DNA from: Synechococcus sp. CS-1329 | GTDB lineage: Bacteria > Cyanobacteriota > Cyanobacteriia > PCC-6307 > Cyanobiaceae | NCBI RefSeq assembly: GCF_025128055.1 | Contig: NZ_JAHLYS010000007.1 | Coordinates: 1-49,459, forward strand | Direction: 5' to 3' | DNA length: 49,459 bases | Shown: positions 19,232-28,894 of the stretch, one piece after another | Position numbering within the stretch: position 1 is the stretch's first letter | Layout: each line of letters opens with the position of its first letter | Notes under the pieces: generated by a model | What the model was told of the DNA's origin: nothing | The model's database searches: none | The model's input: only the letters and a program-made list of their open reading frames with translations | Position numbers and translations under genes: made by a program

Positions 19232-20512
19232 GTGACGAGCACCCTTCCCCCGCTCCCCCAGGATTGCGCTGCCCTCGCCGGTGCCGCTGAGCTAGAGCAG
19301 GGGGCCCGCCCCAACGCGCTGGGGCGCTTCGGCCGCTACGGCGGCCAGTACGTGCCGGAAACCCTGATGCCGGCCCTGGCGGAGCTGGAGCAGGCAGCGG
19401 CTGAGGCCTGGGCTGATCCCGCCTTCACCAGCCGGCTCGATCACCTGCTCAAAACCTATGTGGGCCGCCCTTCGCCGCTCTACGAAGCCGAGCGGCTCAG
19501 CGCCCACTACCGGCGCCCGGAGGGTGGCCCCCGCATCTGGCTGAAGCGCGAAGACCTCAACCACACCGGCGCCCACAAGATCAACAATGCCCTTGGCCAG
19601 GCGCTGCTCGCCCTGCGCATGGGCAAGAAGCGGATCATTGCCGAAACCGGCGCCGGTCAGCACGGCGTGGCCACCGCCACGGTCTGTGCCCGCTTCGGCC
19701 TGGAGTGCGTGGTCTACATGGGCGCCGAGGACATGCGCCGCCAGGCCCTGAATGTGTTTCGGATGCGGCTGCTGGGCGCCACGGTGCAACCGGTCACGGC
19801 CGGCACCGCCACCCTCAAGGACGCCACCAGCGAAGCCATCCGCGACTGGGTGACCAACGTCGAGAGCACCCACTACATCCTGGGGTCGGTGGCCGGACCC
19901 CACCCCTACCCGATGCTGGTGCGCGATTTTCACGCGGTGATCGGCGAGGAAACCAAGGTCCAGTGCCAGGCGGCCTTCGGGAGGCTGCCGGATGTGCTGC
20001 TGGCCTGCGTGGGCGGTGGCTCCAACGCCATGGGCCTTTTCCATCCCTTCGTCACCGACACCTCCGTACGCCTGATCGGCGTGGAAGCGGCCGGTGATGG
20101 CGTGGCCACCGGCCGCCACGCCGCCACGATCACCGAAGGCAGGGTCGGGGTGCTGCACGGGGCCATGAGCCTGTTGCTCCAGGACGAACAGGGGCAGGTG
20201 CAGGAGGCCCACTCCATCAGCGCCGGTCTCGACTATCCCGGCGTCGGCCCGGAGCACAGCTACCTCAAGGAGCTGGGCCGCGCCGAATATGCCGCCGTCA
20301 CCGACCAGCAGGCCCTTGATGCCCTCCAACGGGTGAGCCTGCTGGAGGGCATCATTCCGGCGCTGGAAACAGCCCACGCCTTCGCCTGGCTGGAGCAGCT
20401 CTGCCCCACGCTGGCGCCAGGCACCGAGCTGGTGATCAACCTCTCCGGCCGCGGCGACAAGGATGTGAGCACCGTGGCCGAGCGGCTGGGGGATCAACTG
20501 GCCGGGGGCTGA
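19232..20512 (+). CDS. trpB: Tryptophan synthase beta chain
   Basis: TrpB condenses indole with serine, with PLP, to give tryptophan. The 426-residue product has an N-terminal extension of about 30 residues before [17 protein letters not shown]. The PLP lysine is K116 in [10 protein letters not shown]. The family-typical [12 protein letters not shown], the phosphate-binding [10 protein letters not shown], and [12 protein letters not shown] follow in order. The start is a GTG at 19232. No trpA is adjacent, which is usual in cyanobacteria. It is convergent with the anbu gene (14-bp gap). Confidence 0.97.
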   Translation: MTSTLPPLPQDCAALAGAAELEQGARPNALGRFGRYGGQYVPETLMPALAELEQAAAEAWADPAFTSRLDHLLKTYVGRPSPLYEAERLSAHYRRPEGGPRIWLKREDLNHTGAHKINNALGQALLALRMGKKRIIAETGAGQHGVATATVCARFGLECVVYMGAEDMRRQALNVFRMRLLGATVQPVTAGTATLKDATSEAIRDWVTNVESTHYILGSVAGPHPYPMLVRDFHAVIGEETKVQCQAAFGRLPDVLLACVGGGSNAMGLFHPFVTDTSVRLIGVEAAGDGVATGRHAATITEGRVGVLHGAMSLLLQDEQGQVQEAHSISAGLDYPGVGPEHSYLKELGRAEYAAVTDQQALDALQRVSLLEGIIPALETAHAFAWLEQLCPTLAPGTELVINLSGRGDKDVSTVAERLGDQLAGG

Positions 20513-20526
20513 TCCCCAGGGCAGGT

Positions 20527-21342
20527 TCAGGCCCCGGGATCCTGGGGCTGCTCCCAGGGGAAGCGGGGCAGCTTCTGCATGGCCTGGCGCTGGGTTTCGA
20601 TCCAGATCCTGTTGATCTCGGAGATTTCCTTGGCACCCCGCTCCAACTTCTGGTAGTGGGCTACCGACAGGCTGTCGCGGGGATAGAGCGCCACCTCAAA
20701 CGGGGGGCCCACGGTGAGGTTGGAGCGGCGGGTGATCACCTGCGACACCAGGCAGAGCCGGGCGGCATCCTCCAACGACATGCGGCAGTGGCCCACTGAA
20801 TCGAGCGGGGGCTTGCCGTACTTGCTCTCACCGATCTGCAGGAAGGGTGTCTCCGGCGTGGCCATGATTGCGTTGCCCTGGGGGTAGATCAGGTAAAGGC
20901 CATGGGGCTGGCCGGCGATCTGGCCGCCGAGGATGAAATTGGCCTCACCGCTGGCACCCACCTGATGCAGAGCTGAGTGGTTCTCGTTCTGCACCTCCAC
21001 ACTCAGTCGGCCGATGTAGGCGGCCACCTCAAACAGGTAGTTGGCGCTGAGCAGATCGTGCTGCTTCAACGACCCGCCAGGCCCTGCCTGGCCCATCAAC
21101 GGCACTCCCGCCAGGGGTGGCGCGTCGCGCCGGGCCTCGTTGAGGTCGCGCTTGATGTGGTTGATCACAGCCTGCGTGGTGGCCAGGTTGCCGGCGGCCA
21201 GCAACAAGAAAAGCCGATCCGGCGCCGGCTCGAAGGTGTGCAGTTTCCGGTACGACGAGATGTAGTCGACACCGGCGTTGGTGCGGGAGTCGGAGGCCAT
21301 CACCAGGCCGTCTTCCAACCAGAACCCGACGCAATAGGTCAT
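20527..21342 (-). CDS. anbu: Anbu-type proteasome-like peptidase
   Basis: The 271-residue protein begins MTYCVGFWLEDGLVMASDSRTNAGVD, the signature of Anbu (ancestral beta subunit), a bacterial relative of the 20S proteasome beta subunit and HslV. Thr2 would become the N-terminal nucleophile after methionine removal. Asp18 and Lys33 occupy the positions of the catalytic Asp and Lys. No propeptide is present, as in known Anbu. Family members assemble into rings and belong to the Ntn-hydrolase fold; their physiological substrates are unclear. The usual partners described for Anbu operons (alpha-E, ATP-grasp, transglutaminase-like proteins) are not in this window. Instead it lies 12 bp after hrcA on the same strand, suggesting co-transcription with the heat-shock repressor. 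Confidence 0.88.
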   Translation of the reverse strand: MTYCVGFWLEDGLVMASDSRTNAGVDYISSYRKLHTFEPAPDRLFLLLAAGNLATTQAVINHIKRDLNEARRDAPPLAGVPLMGQAGPGGSLKQHDLLSANYLFEVAAYIGRLSVEVQNENHSALHQVGASGEANFILGGQIAGQPHGLYLIYPQGNAIMATPETPFLQIGESKYGKPPLDSVGHCRMSLEDAARLCLVSQVITRRSNLTVGPPFEVALYPRDSLSVAHYQKLERGAKEISEINRIWIETQRQAMQKLPRFPWEQPQDPGA

Positions 21343-21354
21343 CCCCTTGGGGCC

Positions 21355-22356
21355 TCAGCTGAGCAGACGTTGCAGGCTAGAGGCCACCGAGCGCACAGCT
21401 GAGAGGGCCGTGGCATAGGCCATGCGCATGGGCCCCAGCAGGGCCACCTGGCCTTCACTGCCGTCGCCGCTCCGGTAGGTGGCCCTCACCACGGCGCAGT
21501 GGCGCAGAGCGGGGTGGGGATGCTCCGCACCGATCCAGATGCCCTCCAGCTGCTGCTCCCCCTCAGGGCGCAGCAGGCTCAGAGGTTCCTCCTCCACCAG
21601 CTGCAGCAGGGGCCTGAGATCGGCGCTGCGGCTGAATTCGGGCTGCCCCAGCAACCCGCCCAGACCCACGACCAGGGCGCTCTCGCCCTCAAGGCGGCGG
21701 GCCTGACGGTGGCTGCGCAGGGCCTGGCGCAGCACAGAGCCGCTGCTGCGCAGCTGGGAGGGAAGGCTCTCCCAGCGGATCTGGCCCCCGGGTGTGCGCT
21801 CCAGCTCCGCCTGCAGCCAGCCCTCCAGGGCCGGCAGTTCCGGGCTGACCCCAGGGGGGAGGTGCAGGTTGAGGCTGCTGGCCACCAGGGCGTTCTCCAC
21901 CAGCAGCACCAGCAGCCGCTCACCATTGGCCACCAGCCGGATCGACTGCAGGCGTGATTCGGCCCGCAGGGGACGGGTGACCAGGCTCATCAGTCCCGTG
22001 AGATCAGCCAGACGACGGGCCAGATGCAACAGCAGATCGTCGAGGGCGGCCCACTGCAGGCTCAGGTCGAGTAGTTCCCGTTGCAGTTGCATCGCCCCGG
22101 CACCGGGGGCCGGCAGCAGCGCATCCACATAGAGGCGGTAGCCCTGCTGGCTGGGGATGCGCCCGGCTGAGGTGTGGGGCTGCAGCAACAGGCCCCGTTG
22201 CTCCAGGGCTCCCATGGTGGAGCGCACCGTGGCGGCGCTGGCGGGCAGACCGAAGCGGCGGATCAGCGTGCGGCTCCCCACCGGCTCCATCGTGTCGACG
22301 TAGTGATGCACCGTGGCCTGCAGCACCTGCTGTTGGCGGTGGGGCAGGGCGATCAC
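21355..22356 (-). CDS. hrcA: Heat-inducible transcription repressor HrcA
   Basis: HrcA represses chaperone genes by binding CIRCE operators and is kept active by GroEL. From the GTG at 22356 the protein has 333 residues: an N-terminal winged helix (LPHRQQQVLQATVHHYVDTMEPVGSRTL-type segment, then TVRSTMGALEQRGLLLQPHTSAGRIPS), a dimerisation region, and an inserted GAF-like domain. No ATG is available in the right place, and the open frame further upstream is not HrcA-like. I found no CIRCE (TTAGCACTC-N9-GAGTGCTAA) in the window, so its targets are elsewhere. anbu follows after 12 bp. Confidence 0.93.
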   Translation of the reverse strand: MIALPHRQQQVLQATVHHYVDTMEPVGSRTLIRRFGLPASAATVRSTMGALEQRGLLLQPHTSAGRIPSQQGYRLYVDALLPAPGAGAMQLQRELLDLSLQWAALDDLLLHLARRLADLTGLMSLVTRPLRAESRLQSIRLVANGERLLVLLVENALVASSLNLHLPPGVSPELPALEGWLQAELERTPGGQIRWESLPSQLRSSGSVLRQALRSHRQARRLEGESALVVGLGGLLGQPEFSRSADLRPLLQLVEEEPLSLLRPEGEQQLEGIWIGAEHPHPALRHCAVVRATYRSGDGSEGQVALLGPMRMAYATALSAVRSVASSLQRLLS

Positions 22357-22382
22357 ATGGGCGCTGGCGGACTCTCTGAACC

Positions 22383-22409
22383 GGATCGTAAGAAAGAATC
22401 TCCCGATCC
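22383..22409. promoter_or_regulatory. Short inverted repeat upstream of hrcA
   Basis: GGATCG and CGATCC flank a 15-base AT-richer centre, about 27 bp before the hrcA start and inside the 101-bp gap to the rhodanese gene. It does not match CIRCE. It may mark a promoter or operator for hrcA-anbu; six-base arms are weak evidence. Confidence 0.25.
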
Positions 22410-22457
22410 AGCCAGTCTGTTGCGGCTGGCCGGGGATCCAGCGGCGCAGGTCAGCCC

Positions 22458-22817
22458 TCAGTAGCGCGGCACCGAGGGATCCGCCTCCACGCTCCAGGCG
22501 TCGATGCCCCCCTGCAGGTTGAGCACGTCGCCGTAGCCCTGGGCCTCCATCAGCCAGCAGGCGAACTGCCAGCTGCGGATTCCGGCATGGCAGAGCACCA
22601 CCACGGTCTGGTCCCGCCCGATCAGGCTCTCGATGCGCTCGACCCACTCGGCTGAGCGGCTGAGCGGCAGATGCAGCACCGGCTCCTGCAGCGAGGCCAT
22701 CTCCAGTTCAGCGGGCTCGCGCACGTCCACCAGCAGCAGCGGTTCGCCGGCCAGCAGCCGCTGCTGGAGTTCGCTGGCTCGGATGGCCCTGGGGGTCGGG
22801 GTGGTCATGGCTTCCAT
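22458..22817 (-). CDS. Single-domain rhodanese (sulfurtransferase)
   Basis: The 119-residue protein is one rhodanese domain: LLLVDVREPAELEMA, then the active-site loop CHAGIRS with catalytic Cys76, and GGIDAWS near the end. Such proteins transfer sulfane sulfur or sense redox and thiol state; the acceptor is unknown. It is co-oriented with hrcA and anbu, 101 bp upstream of hrcA. A second ATG at residue 4 is a possible start. Confidence 0.92.
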   Translation of the reverse strand: MEAMTTPTPRAIRASELQQRLLAGEPLLLVDVREPAELEMASLQEPVLHLPLSRSAEWVERIESLIGRDQTVVVLCHAGIRSWQFACWLMEAQGYGDVLNLQGGIDAWSVEADPSVPRY

Positions 22818-22912
22818 GGTGTCGGGATCGGATCAGCACTGGGCCTTTTGCCCCCGGGGCTGTCAGCGGGCGGGGTCATGGATGAAGATGACAGCACCCC
22901 TGCGTGCGGCGC

Positions 22913-24550
22913 ATGAAGGCTCGCCCCTTCCTGGCGGCTGTGCTGATGGCAGCACTGCTCCTGCTTTCCCTGGGGGGAGGCTTCTGGTGGCTGGCACTGC
23001 GTCAGAGCCCCCTGCGCCTGGAGCAGCAGCCGCTGCACCTGCCCCTGGCGGCCCGCTTCGTGCCGCGCAGCGCCCTGCTCAGCCTTCACCTGCTGGTGGA
23101 ACCAGGCGATCTGGTGGCCTACGCCAGGGCCGTGGCGGCTCCGCCCCAGCGCCGGGGAGTGGCCGAGCTGATGCTGAACCTGCGCGATGGCGCCTTCGCC
23201 ACGGCCGGCCTCGACTATTCCACTGAACTGGCCAGCTGGCTGGGTCCGCAGACCAGCCTGGCGGTGATCGCTCCTGAGGGGAGTGGTGGTCCAACGGGTT
23301 GGCTGCTGGCGCTGGGCTGCCGCGAACCCGAGGGCGCCCGCCGCTTCCTGCAGCGCTTCTGGCAGTCGCGCAGCCTGGCGGGCACCGCCCTGCAGATCAG
23401 CAGCTACCGGGGCATGGGGCTGATCAGCGGCCGCGGTGCCCTGGTGGGTGAGTCGAGCCAGCCCCTGGCCACGGCCCTGATCGACGACCGGCTGGTGCTG
23501 ATCGCCTCCGGCCGCGGGGTGCTGGAGCAGGCCCTCGATGTGTCGCAGATCGGAGAACTCAACCAGGCGGGGCAGGCTTCACTGCAGGCCGCCGTGAACC
23601 GGCTGGAGCGGGGCGTGGCCCTGCTCACCGCCCGCCCGCGGGCCTTCAGCGACTGGCTCGATCTGCCCCCCGGCCTGGCGGGCAGCGAGGGAGTGGGTGA
23701 ACTGGTGGCGTCTCTGGTGCCCGGTGGCCGTGGCCTGCAGCTGCAGGCGCTGTTGCCCGTGCGTGAGGCCTTGCCGCCGCTGCAGCTGGATCCTCTCCCC
23801 GACCTGCTGGGCCAGCTCAGTGGACCGGTGGCGAGCCTGGCGCTGCTGCAGGATCCGGCCTCCCTGCTGGCAGAGCCGGTTGATCCGGCCAGTGCTGACC
23901 TCTGGACGGCCCTGGCGGGGCCGTTGTTGCAGCGCAGCCTCGCTCAGCTCGATGGGCCGCTGCTGGCCCTGGTGGCGGCTGCTGACCACGGCCCTTTGCT
24001 GGGCCTGCGCCGCAAGGATGGCTGGCTGCTGGCCACCGCCGCCTCGGCCCTGGGCAGCGAGCAGCTCCGCCCCGCCCTGATGCAGCAGGGCTACAGCCCG
24101 GCGCCCCTGACCCGTTCGGGCCAGACCCTGCAGGTGTGGAGCCGCCTGGAGGCCCGCCCCGGCAAAGGCAATCCCGACCGGCTGCAGGCCACCCTGGCCG
24201 GCGCCCGCTTCGACCAGGGCGAAACCTCCTGGTGGGGCGAGGGTCTGGGGGCCCTCGACGATCAGCTGCAGGACCGCCAGCCCCCCCGGGATCGGATTGA
24301 GCAACTGCAGGCCCTGGGCACGCGGGCCGCTCCCCTGCAGGCGGCCCTGGCCGCCGAGCCCGCCCGGGACCTGCTGGCCCCCTGGCATCCCTGGCAACTG
24401 GTCTCCAGCCTGGTGGGCCGCCCGCTGGTGGATGGTGTGGAGGGGCTGGCCTTCAGCCTGGCGATCGAGCCGCCCCTGCTCGACGACGCACCGCCGCCGC
24501 TGGGCCCCTCCTCACTGCTGGCCCTGCGGGCGCGCCTGGAGCTGAGCTGA
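22913..24550 (+). CDS. DUF3352 family protein, membrane-anchored
   Basis: The 545-residue protein starts with a short basic segment and one hydrophobic helix (about residues 4-27), consistent with a signal anchor, followed by a long domain of the cyanobacterial DUF3352 type (FVPRSALLSLHLLVEPG, then repeated leucine-rich beta-alpha elements). Its function is unknown. I start at the ATG at 22913; a GTG nine bases upstream is also in frame and neither has a clear Shine-Dalgarno. It ends 2 bp before the SixA-type gene, so the two are probably one operon. The family assignment is from pattern memory, hence moderate confidence. Confidence 0.75.
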   Translation: MKARPFLAAVLMAALLLLSLGGGFWWLALRQSPLRLEQQPLHLPLAARFVPRSALLSLHLLVEPGDLVAYARAVAAPPQRRGVAELMLNLRDGAFATAGLDYSTELASWLGPQTSLAVIAPEGSGGPTGWLLALGCREPEGARRFLQRFWQSRSLAGTALQISSYRGMGLISGRGALVGESSQPLATALIDDRLVLIASGRGVLEQALDVSQIGELNQAGQASLQAAVNRLERGVALLTARPRAFSDWLDLPPGLAGSEGVGELVASLVPGGRGLQLQALLPVREALPPLQLDPLPDLLGQLSGPVASLALLQDPASLLAEPVDPASADLWTALAGPLLQRSLAQLDGPLLALVAAADHGPLLGLRRKDGWLLATAASALGSEQLRPALMQQGYSPAPLTRSGQTLQVWSRLEARPGKGNPDRLQATLAGARFDQGETSWWGEGLGALDDQLQDRQPPRDRIEQLQALGTRAAPLQAALAAEPARDLLAPWHPWQLVSSLVGRPLVDGVEGLAFSLAIEPPLLDDAPPPLGPSSLLALRARLELS

Positions 24551-24552
24551 CC

Positions 24553-25083
24553 ATGGCCACGATGTCCCTGCTGCTGCTGCGCCATGGCCTCGCCGAGGAG
24601 CGCCAGGCACCGGGCCCCGCTGCGCGGCCCGATGGCGAGCGCCCCTTGACGGAGCGGGGCCGGGAGCGGACGGTCGCGGTGGTGCGGCGACTCAAGCAGC
24701 TGAAGCTGCCCTGCGATCAGCTGCTGAGCAGCCCGCTGCTGCGGGCGCGGCAGACGGCCCGGATCGCCAGGGATGAGGGCCTCTGCGCTGCCTTGGCGAT
24801 CGCCGCGGAACTCGTTCCCGGCGCCGAACCGATGCCGCTGCTGGAGCAGTGGCTGACTCTGGATGGCCCTCTCGCTGCCGGTGGTCGCCTCGGGCTGGTG
24901 GGGCATGAGCCCGACCTCAGCGCCCTGGCTGCCCGCCTCTGCGGTGCCCCCCCTGGTGCCCTGCACCTGAAAAAGGCCGGCGTGGCCCTGCTCGAGTGGT
25001 CTTGTCCCGCTGCAGCGGCCCCTCAGCCCCTCGTGGGCAGCGCCTGCCTGCGTCTGCTGCTCAGTCCGGCCTGCCTCATTTGA
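24553..25083 (+). CDS. sixA: SixA-type histidine phosphatase
   Basis: The 176-residue protein has the RHG phosphatase signature at 10-12 with His11 as the expected phospho-acceptor. LTERGRERT, LLSSPLLRARQTA and the second catalytic region GLVGHEPDLS follow, as in the short SixA branch of the histidine phosphatase superfamily. E. coli SixA dephosphorylates phosphohistidine on PTS-type or phosphorelay proteins; the partner here is unknown. Only 2 bp separate it from the DUF3352 gene. Confidence 0.87.
   Translation: MATMSLLLLRHGLAEERQAPGPAARPDGERPLTERGRERTVAVVRRLKQLKLPCDQLLSSPLLRARQTARIARDEGLCAALAIAAELVPGAEPMPLLEQWLTLDGPLAAGGRLGLVGHEPDLSALAARLCGAPPGALHLKKAGVALLEWSCPAAAAPQPLVGSACLRLLLSPACLI
24796..24803. 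repeat. HIP1 octamer GCGATCGC
   Basis: A HIP1 copy inside the sixA-like gene, in the extended form GGCGATCGCC. Confidence 0.7.
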
Positions 25084-25157
25084 GCGCTGGTCCGTTGGGC
25101 TACGGCAGGGGGAGGAGCCTCGGCCTAACTTCAACTCCAAAGACAAGGACGATGCCA

Positions 25158-26342
25158 ATGGTGGTGGATGCAAACCGGGTTGCGTCCGATGTGGCGCCCG
25201 TCTTCCGTCCCGGGCTGGAGGGTGTGCCGGCGACCCAGTCGGCCATCTGCGACATCGATGGCCTCCAGGGCCTGCTCACCTACCGCGGCTATCCCCTGGA
25301 GGAACTGGCGGCCTCCAGCACGTTCCTTGAAACCGCCCACCTGCTGATCTGGGGTGAGCTGCCCACCACCGAGCACCTGCGGGCGTTCGAGCACAACGTG
25401 CAGATGCACCGGCGGGTGAGCTTCCGCATCCGCGACATGATGAAGTGCTTCCCGGCCGACGGGCACCCCATGGACGCGCTGCAGTCGAGCGCGGCTTCCC
25501 TGGGCCTGTTCTATTCCCGTCGGGCCCTGGATGATCCCGCCTACATCGAGGCGGCGGTGGTGCGCCTGATCGCCAAGATCCCCACGATGGTGGCCGCCTA
25601 CCAGCTGATCCGCCTGGGCCAGGATCCGATTCAGCCCCGCGACGATCTCTCCTATTCCGCCAACTTCCTCTACATGCTCACCGAGCGGGAGCCCGACCCG
25701 CTGGCGGCCAGGATCTTCGACCAATGCCTGATCCTGCACGCCGAGCACAGCCTCAACGCCAGCACCTTCAGCGCCAGAGTCACCGCCAGCACCCTCACCG
25801 ACCCCTACGCCGTGGTGGCCTCGGCGGTGGGCACCCTGGCCGGCCCGCTCCACGGTGGTGCCAACGAAGACGTGCTGGCCATGCTCGAGCAGATCGGCAG
25901 CGAAGACCGGGCGGAGGCCTGGCTGGATCGGGCCATCGCCGAGAAGCAGAAGATCATGGGCTTCGGCCACCGGGAATACAAGGTCAAGGACCCCCGGGCC
26001 GTGATTCTCCAGGGGCTGGCTGAGCAGCTGTTCGATCGCTTCGGCCACGACGGCATGTACGACGTGGCCCGGCGGGTGGAGGAGGTGGCCTCCGAGCGGC
26101 TGGGGCCCAAGGGCATCTATCCCAACGTCGATTTCTATTCCGGGCTGGTGTACCGCAAGCTGGGCATCCCCAGGGACCTGTTCACGCCGATCTTCGCCAT
26201 CGCCCGGGTGGCCGGCTGGCTGGCCCACTGGAAGGAGCAGCTGGGGGCTAACCGCATTTACCGGCCCACCCAGATCTATACCGGTGCTGCCCGCAGGACT
26301 TGGTTGCCTCAGGATGCCCGCAATGCCCTGCCAGGCGTTTAA
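25158..26342 (+). CDS. gltA: Citrate synthase
   Basis: Citrate synthase condenses acetyl-CoA and oxaloacetate, feeding carbon to 2-oxoglutarate for nitrogen assimilation. The expected catalytic residues are present: His197 in HAEHSLNAST, His232 in GPLHGGANED, and Asp325 in NVDFYSG. The total of about 394 residues is the short bacterial type. Two ATGs lie close together (25152 and 25158); AAGGA at 25145-25149 gives an 8-base spacing to the second, so I chose that. The gene ends 36 bp before ndhA with no terminator visible, so read-through into the ndh operon is possible. Confidence 0.95.
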   Translation: MVVDANRVASDVAPVFRPGLEGVPATQSAICDIDGLQGLLTYRGYPLEELAASSTFLETAHLLIWGELPTTEHLRAFEHNVQMHRRVSFRIRDMMKCFPADGHPMDALQSSAASLGLFYSRRALDDPAYIEAAVVRLIAKIPTMVAAYQLIRLGQDPIQPRDDLSYSANFLYMLTEREPDPLAARIFDQCLILHAEHSLNASTFSARVTASTLTDPYAVVASAVGTLAGPLHGGANEDVLAMLEQIGSEDRAEAWLDRAIAEKQKIMGFGHREYKVKDPRAVILQGLAEQLFDRFGHDGMYDVARRVEEVASERLGPKGIYPNVDFYSGLVYRKLGIPRDLFTPIFAIARVAGWLAHWKEQLGANRIYRPTQIYTGAARRTWLPQDARNALPGV

Positions 26343-26378
26343 GTTGCCCCCATCTCAGCTCAACGCGGAGTTGCCACG

Positions 26379-27554
26379 GTGTTGATCGACCCGGCACCAG
26401 TTCCCTTGACCACCAGCTGGCCAGCCCTGGCTGTTGTCGGGCCTGGTCTCGACCTTCAGTCCAGTTTCACCAGTGCCATGGAGGGCTTCGGCCTGAGCCA
26501 GGGCACAGCCCATCTGCTCTGGCTGCCCCTGCCGATGCTGCTGGTGCTGGTGGCTGCCGTCATCGGCGTGCTGGTCAACGTCTGGCTGGAGCGCAAGATT
26601 TCGGCTGCTGTGCAGCAGCGGATCGGCCCTGAATATGCCGGCGCCCTCGGGGTGCTCCAGCCCATGGCCGACGGCCTCAAGCTGCTGTTCAAGGAAGATG
26701 TCATCCCCCGTCGTGCCGACGGCCTGCTCTTCACCCTCGGCCCGGTGCTGGTGCTGGTGCCGGTGATCCTGTCCTGGCTGGTGGTGCCCTTCGGGCAGAA
26801 CTTGCTGATCAGCGATGTGGGCATCGGCGTCTTCCTCTGGATCGCCCTGAGCAGCATCCAGCCGATCGGGCTGCTGATGAGCGGCTACGCCAGCAACAAC
26901 AAATATTCCCTGCTGGGCGGCCTGAGGGCCGCCGCCCAGTCGATCAGCTATGAGATCCCCCTCGCTCTAGCTGTGCTGGCGGTGGTGATGATGAGCAATT
27001 CGCTCAGCACCGTTGACATCGTCAACCAGCAGAGCGGGGCCGGAATCCTCAGCTGGAACATCTGGCGCCAGCCGGTGGGCTTCCTGATCTTCTGGATCTG
27101 TGCCCTGGCTGAATGTGAACGCCTCCCCTTCGACCTCCCCGAGGCCGAGGAAGAGCTGGTGGCCGGCTATCAGACCGAATACGCCGGCATGAAGTTTGCC
27201 CTGTTCTATCTGGGCAGTTACATCAACCTGGTGCTCTCGGCCCTGCTGGTGGCCGTTCTCTATCTCGGTGGCTGGGGATTCCCGATCCCGGTGGAATGGC
27301 TGGCCGGCGCTATGGGTCAGTCGGTGGATGCTCCTCTGGTGCAGGTGATCACCGGCTCCCTGGGCATCGTCATGACCGTGCTCAAGGCTTACCTGCTGGT
27401 GTTCATCGCCATTCTGCTGCGCTGGACCCTGCCGCGGGTGCGCATCGATCAGCTGCTGGATCTCGGTTGGAAGTTCCTTCTGCCGATTGCTCTGGTCAAC
27501 CTGCTGGTCACCGCCGGCCTCAAGCTCGCCTTCCCCGCCTTTTTCGGCGGCTGA
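26379..27554 (+). CDS. ndhA: NDH-1 subunit 1 (NdhA)
   Basis: NdhA is the membrane subunit next to the quinone-binding site of cyanobacterial NDH-1, used in respiration and cyclic electron flow. The 391-residue protein has about eight membrane segments and the family motifs [38 protein letters not shown] and [20 protein letters not shown]. The GTG at 26379 is preceded by GGAG at an 8-base spacing, supporting this start. It heads ndhA-ndhI-ndhG-ndhE. Confidence 0.97.
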   Translation: MLIDPAPVPLTTSWPALAVVGPGLDLQSSFTSAMEGFGLSQGTAHLLWLPLPMLLVLVAAVIGVLVNVWLERKISAAVQQRIGPEYAGALGVLQPMADGLKLLFKEDVIPRRADGLLFTLGPVLVLVPVILSWLVVPFGQNLLISDVGIGVFLWIALSSIQPIGLLMSGYASNNKYSLLGGLRAAAQSISYEIPLALAVLAVVMMSNSLSTVDIVNQQSGAGILSWNIWRQPVGFLIFWICALAECERLPFDLPEAEEELVAGYQTEYAGMKFALFYLGSYINLVLSALLVAVLYLGGWGFPIPVEWLAGAMGQSVDAPLVQVITGSLGIVMTVLKAYLLVFIAILLRWTLPRVRIDQLLDLGWKFLLPIALVNLLVTAGLKLAFPAFFGG

Positions 27555-27654
27555 GCGCTCAGCCGGTCATCATGGGCGCAGTGCTCAGGTCCGGCTCCAA
27601 CTTCAGCTTCAGCTTTTCAGCCCCCTGTCTTCGTTCCTCTCCGACTCCCCCGCC

Positions 27655-28266
27655 ATGTTCGGATTCCTGCAAAAGGTCGGTGACTACACCAAGGACGCCG
27701 TCGGTGCGGCCAACTACATCACCCAGGGCCTTTCGGTCACGTTTGATCACCTGCGCCGCAGGCCGATCACCGTCCAATACCCCTACGAGAAACTGATCCC
27801 CTCCGAGCGTTACCGCGGCAGGATCCATTACGAATTTGACAAGTGCATTTCCTGTGAGGTGTGCGTGCGGGTCTGCCCGATCAACCTGCCGGTGGTCGAT
27901 TGGGTGATGAACAAGGAGACCAAGAAAAAGGAACTCAAGAACTACTCGATCGATTTCGGGGTCTGCATCTTCTGTGGCAACTGTGTGGAGTATTGCCCCA
28001 CCAACTGCCTCTCCATGACCGAGGAGTATGAGCTGGCGGCGTTTGATCGCCACAGCCTCAACTACGACAACGTCGCCCTGGGCCGCCTGCCCACCAGCGT
28101 CACCAGTGATCCGGCAGTGGTGCCCCTGCGCGAACTGGCTTACCTGCCCAAGGGTGAAATGGATCCCCATGGGGTGGACCCCGACCGGGCCAGGGCGGGC
28201 AAACTGCCCGAGCAGGTGCAGGCTGAGATGGCGGCTGCTGCGGCCAAGTCTGCGGAGAAGGCCTGA
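27655..28266 (+). CDS. ndhI: NDH-1 subunit I, 2x[4Fe-4S] protein
   Basis: NdhI carries two [4Fe-4S] clusters that pass electrons within the NDH-1 arm. From the ATG at 27655 the protein has 203 residues with two cluster motifs: C64, C67, C70, C74 ([12 protein letters not shown]) and C104, C107, C110, C114 ([12 protein letters not shown]). The frame is open to 27487 but that part overlaps ndhA and is not conserved. It follows ndhA after 100 bp, and its stop overlaps the ndhG start by one base (TGATG). Confidence 0.97.
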   Translation: MFGFLQKVGDYTKDAVGAANYITQGLSVTFDHLRRRPITVQYPYEKLIPSERYRGRIHYEFDKCISCEVCVRVCPINLPVVDWVMNKETKKKELKNYSIDFGVCIFCGNCVEYCPTNCLSMTEEYELAAFDRHSLNYDNVALGRLPTSVTSDPAVVPLRELAYLPKGEMDPHGVDPDRARAGKLPEQVQAEMAAAAAKSAEKA

Positions 28267-28892
28267 TGACGATCGCGTCCGTCACCCAGCTCATTTGCTT
28301 CGTTGCCCTCTCCCTCACCTTGGTGCTGGGGTCGTTGGGAGTGGTGCTGCTGCCCAACATCGTCTACTCCGCGTTCCTCCTGGCAGGGGTATTTCTTTCA
28401 GTGGCGGGTCTCTACCTGATGCTGAATGCCAGTTTTGTTGCCGCCGCCCAGGTGCTCGTGTATGTGGGTGCGGTGAATGTGCTGATCCTGTTCGCGATCA
28501 TGCTCGTGAACAAGAAAGAGGAGATGGCCGAGATTCCCGGCCTGCTGCTGCGGCGGGTGCTCTCGGGCGCCGTCTGCCTGGGTCTTTTCCTGCTGATCCT
28601 GCGGGTCGACCTCACCACCCCCTGGGCTGTGACCGGCCCCACCCCGCTCGCTGACGACTCCGCTGTTGTGATCGGCATTCATCTCTTCAGCGACTACTTG
28701 CTGCCCTTTGAGCTGGCTTCGGTGCTGCTGCTGATGGCGATGATCGGTGCGATCGTTCTCGCCCGCCGCGATGTGTTCAGCAGTGATGTGATCACCGGTG
28801 AGGCGGTCGACCAGGGCCTGATTGAAAAAGAACGGACTCCTCTGTTGCTGGAGAGCAACCCTGGAGAAACCACCTTGCTGGAGAAAGTCTGA
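28266..28892 (+). CDS. ndhG: NDH-1 subunit 6 (NdhG)
   Basis: NdhG is a membrane subunit of NDH-1 (NuoJ homologue). The 208-residue protein has about five hydrophobic segments; [17 protein letters not shown] is the diagnostic conserved helix, and a C-terminal soluble tail follows [16 protein letters not shown]. It overlaps ndhI by one base, implying coupling, and is followed by ndhE after 2 bp. Confidence 0.96.
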   Translation: MTIASVTQLICFVALSLTLVLGSLGVVLLPNIVYSAFLLAGVFLSVAGLYLMLNASFVAAAQVLVYVGAVNVLILFAIMLVNKKEEMAEIPGLLLRRVLSGAVCLGLFLLILRVDLTTPWAVTGPTPLADDSAVVIGIHLFSDYLLPFELASVLLLMAMIGAIVLARRDVFSSDVITGEAVDQGLIEKERTPLLLESNPGETTLLEKV

Positions 28893-28894
28893 CC

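Noticed and set aside
20505-20560. Terminator between trpB and anbu (CCCC-GGATCC-GGGG-like inverted repeat)
   Set aside because: The repeat is imperfect, lies inside the anbu coding end, and has no T tract on either strand.
21343-22457. CIRCE operator near hrcA
   Set aside because: No TTAGCACTC-N9-GAGTGCTAA or close variant is present; the only inverted repeat there has 6-bp arms of different sequence.
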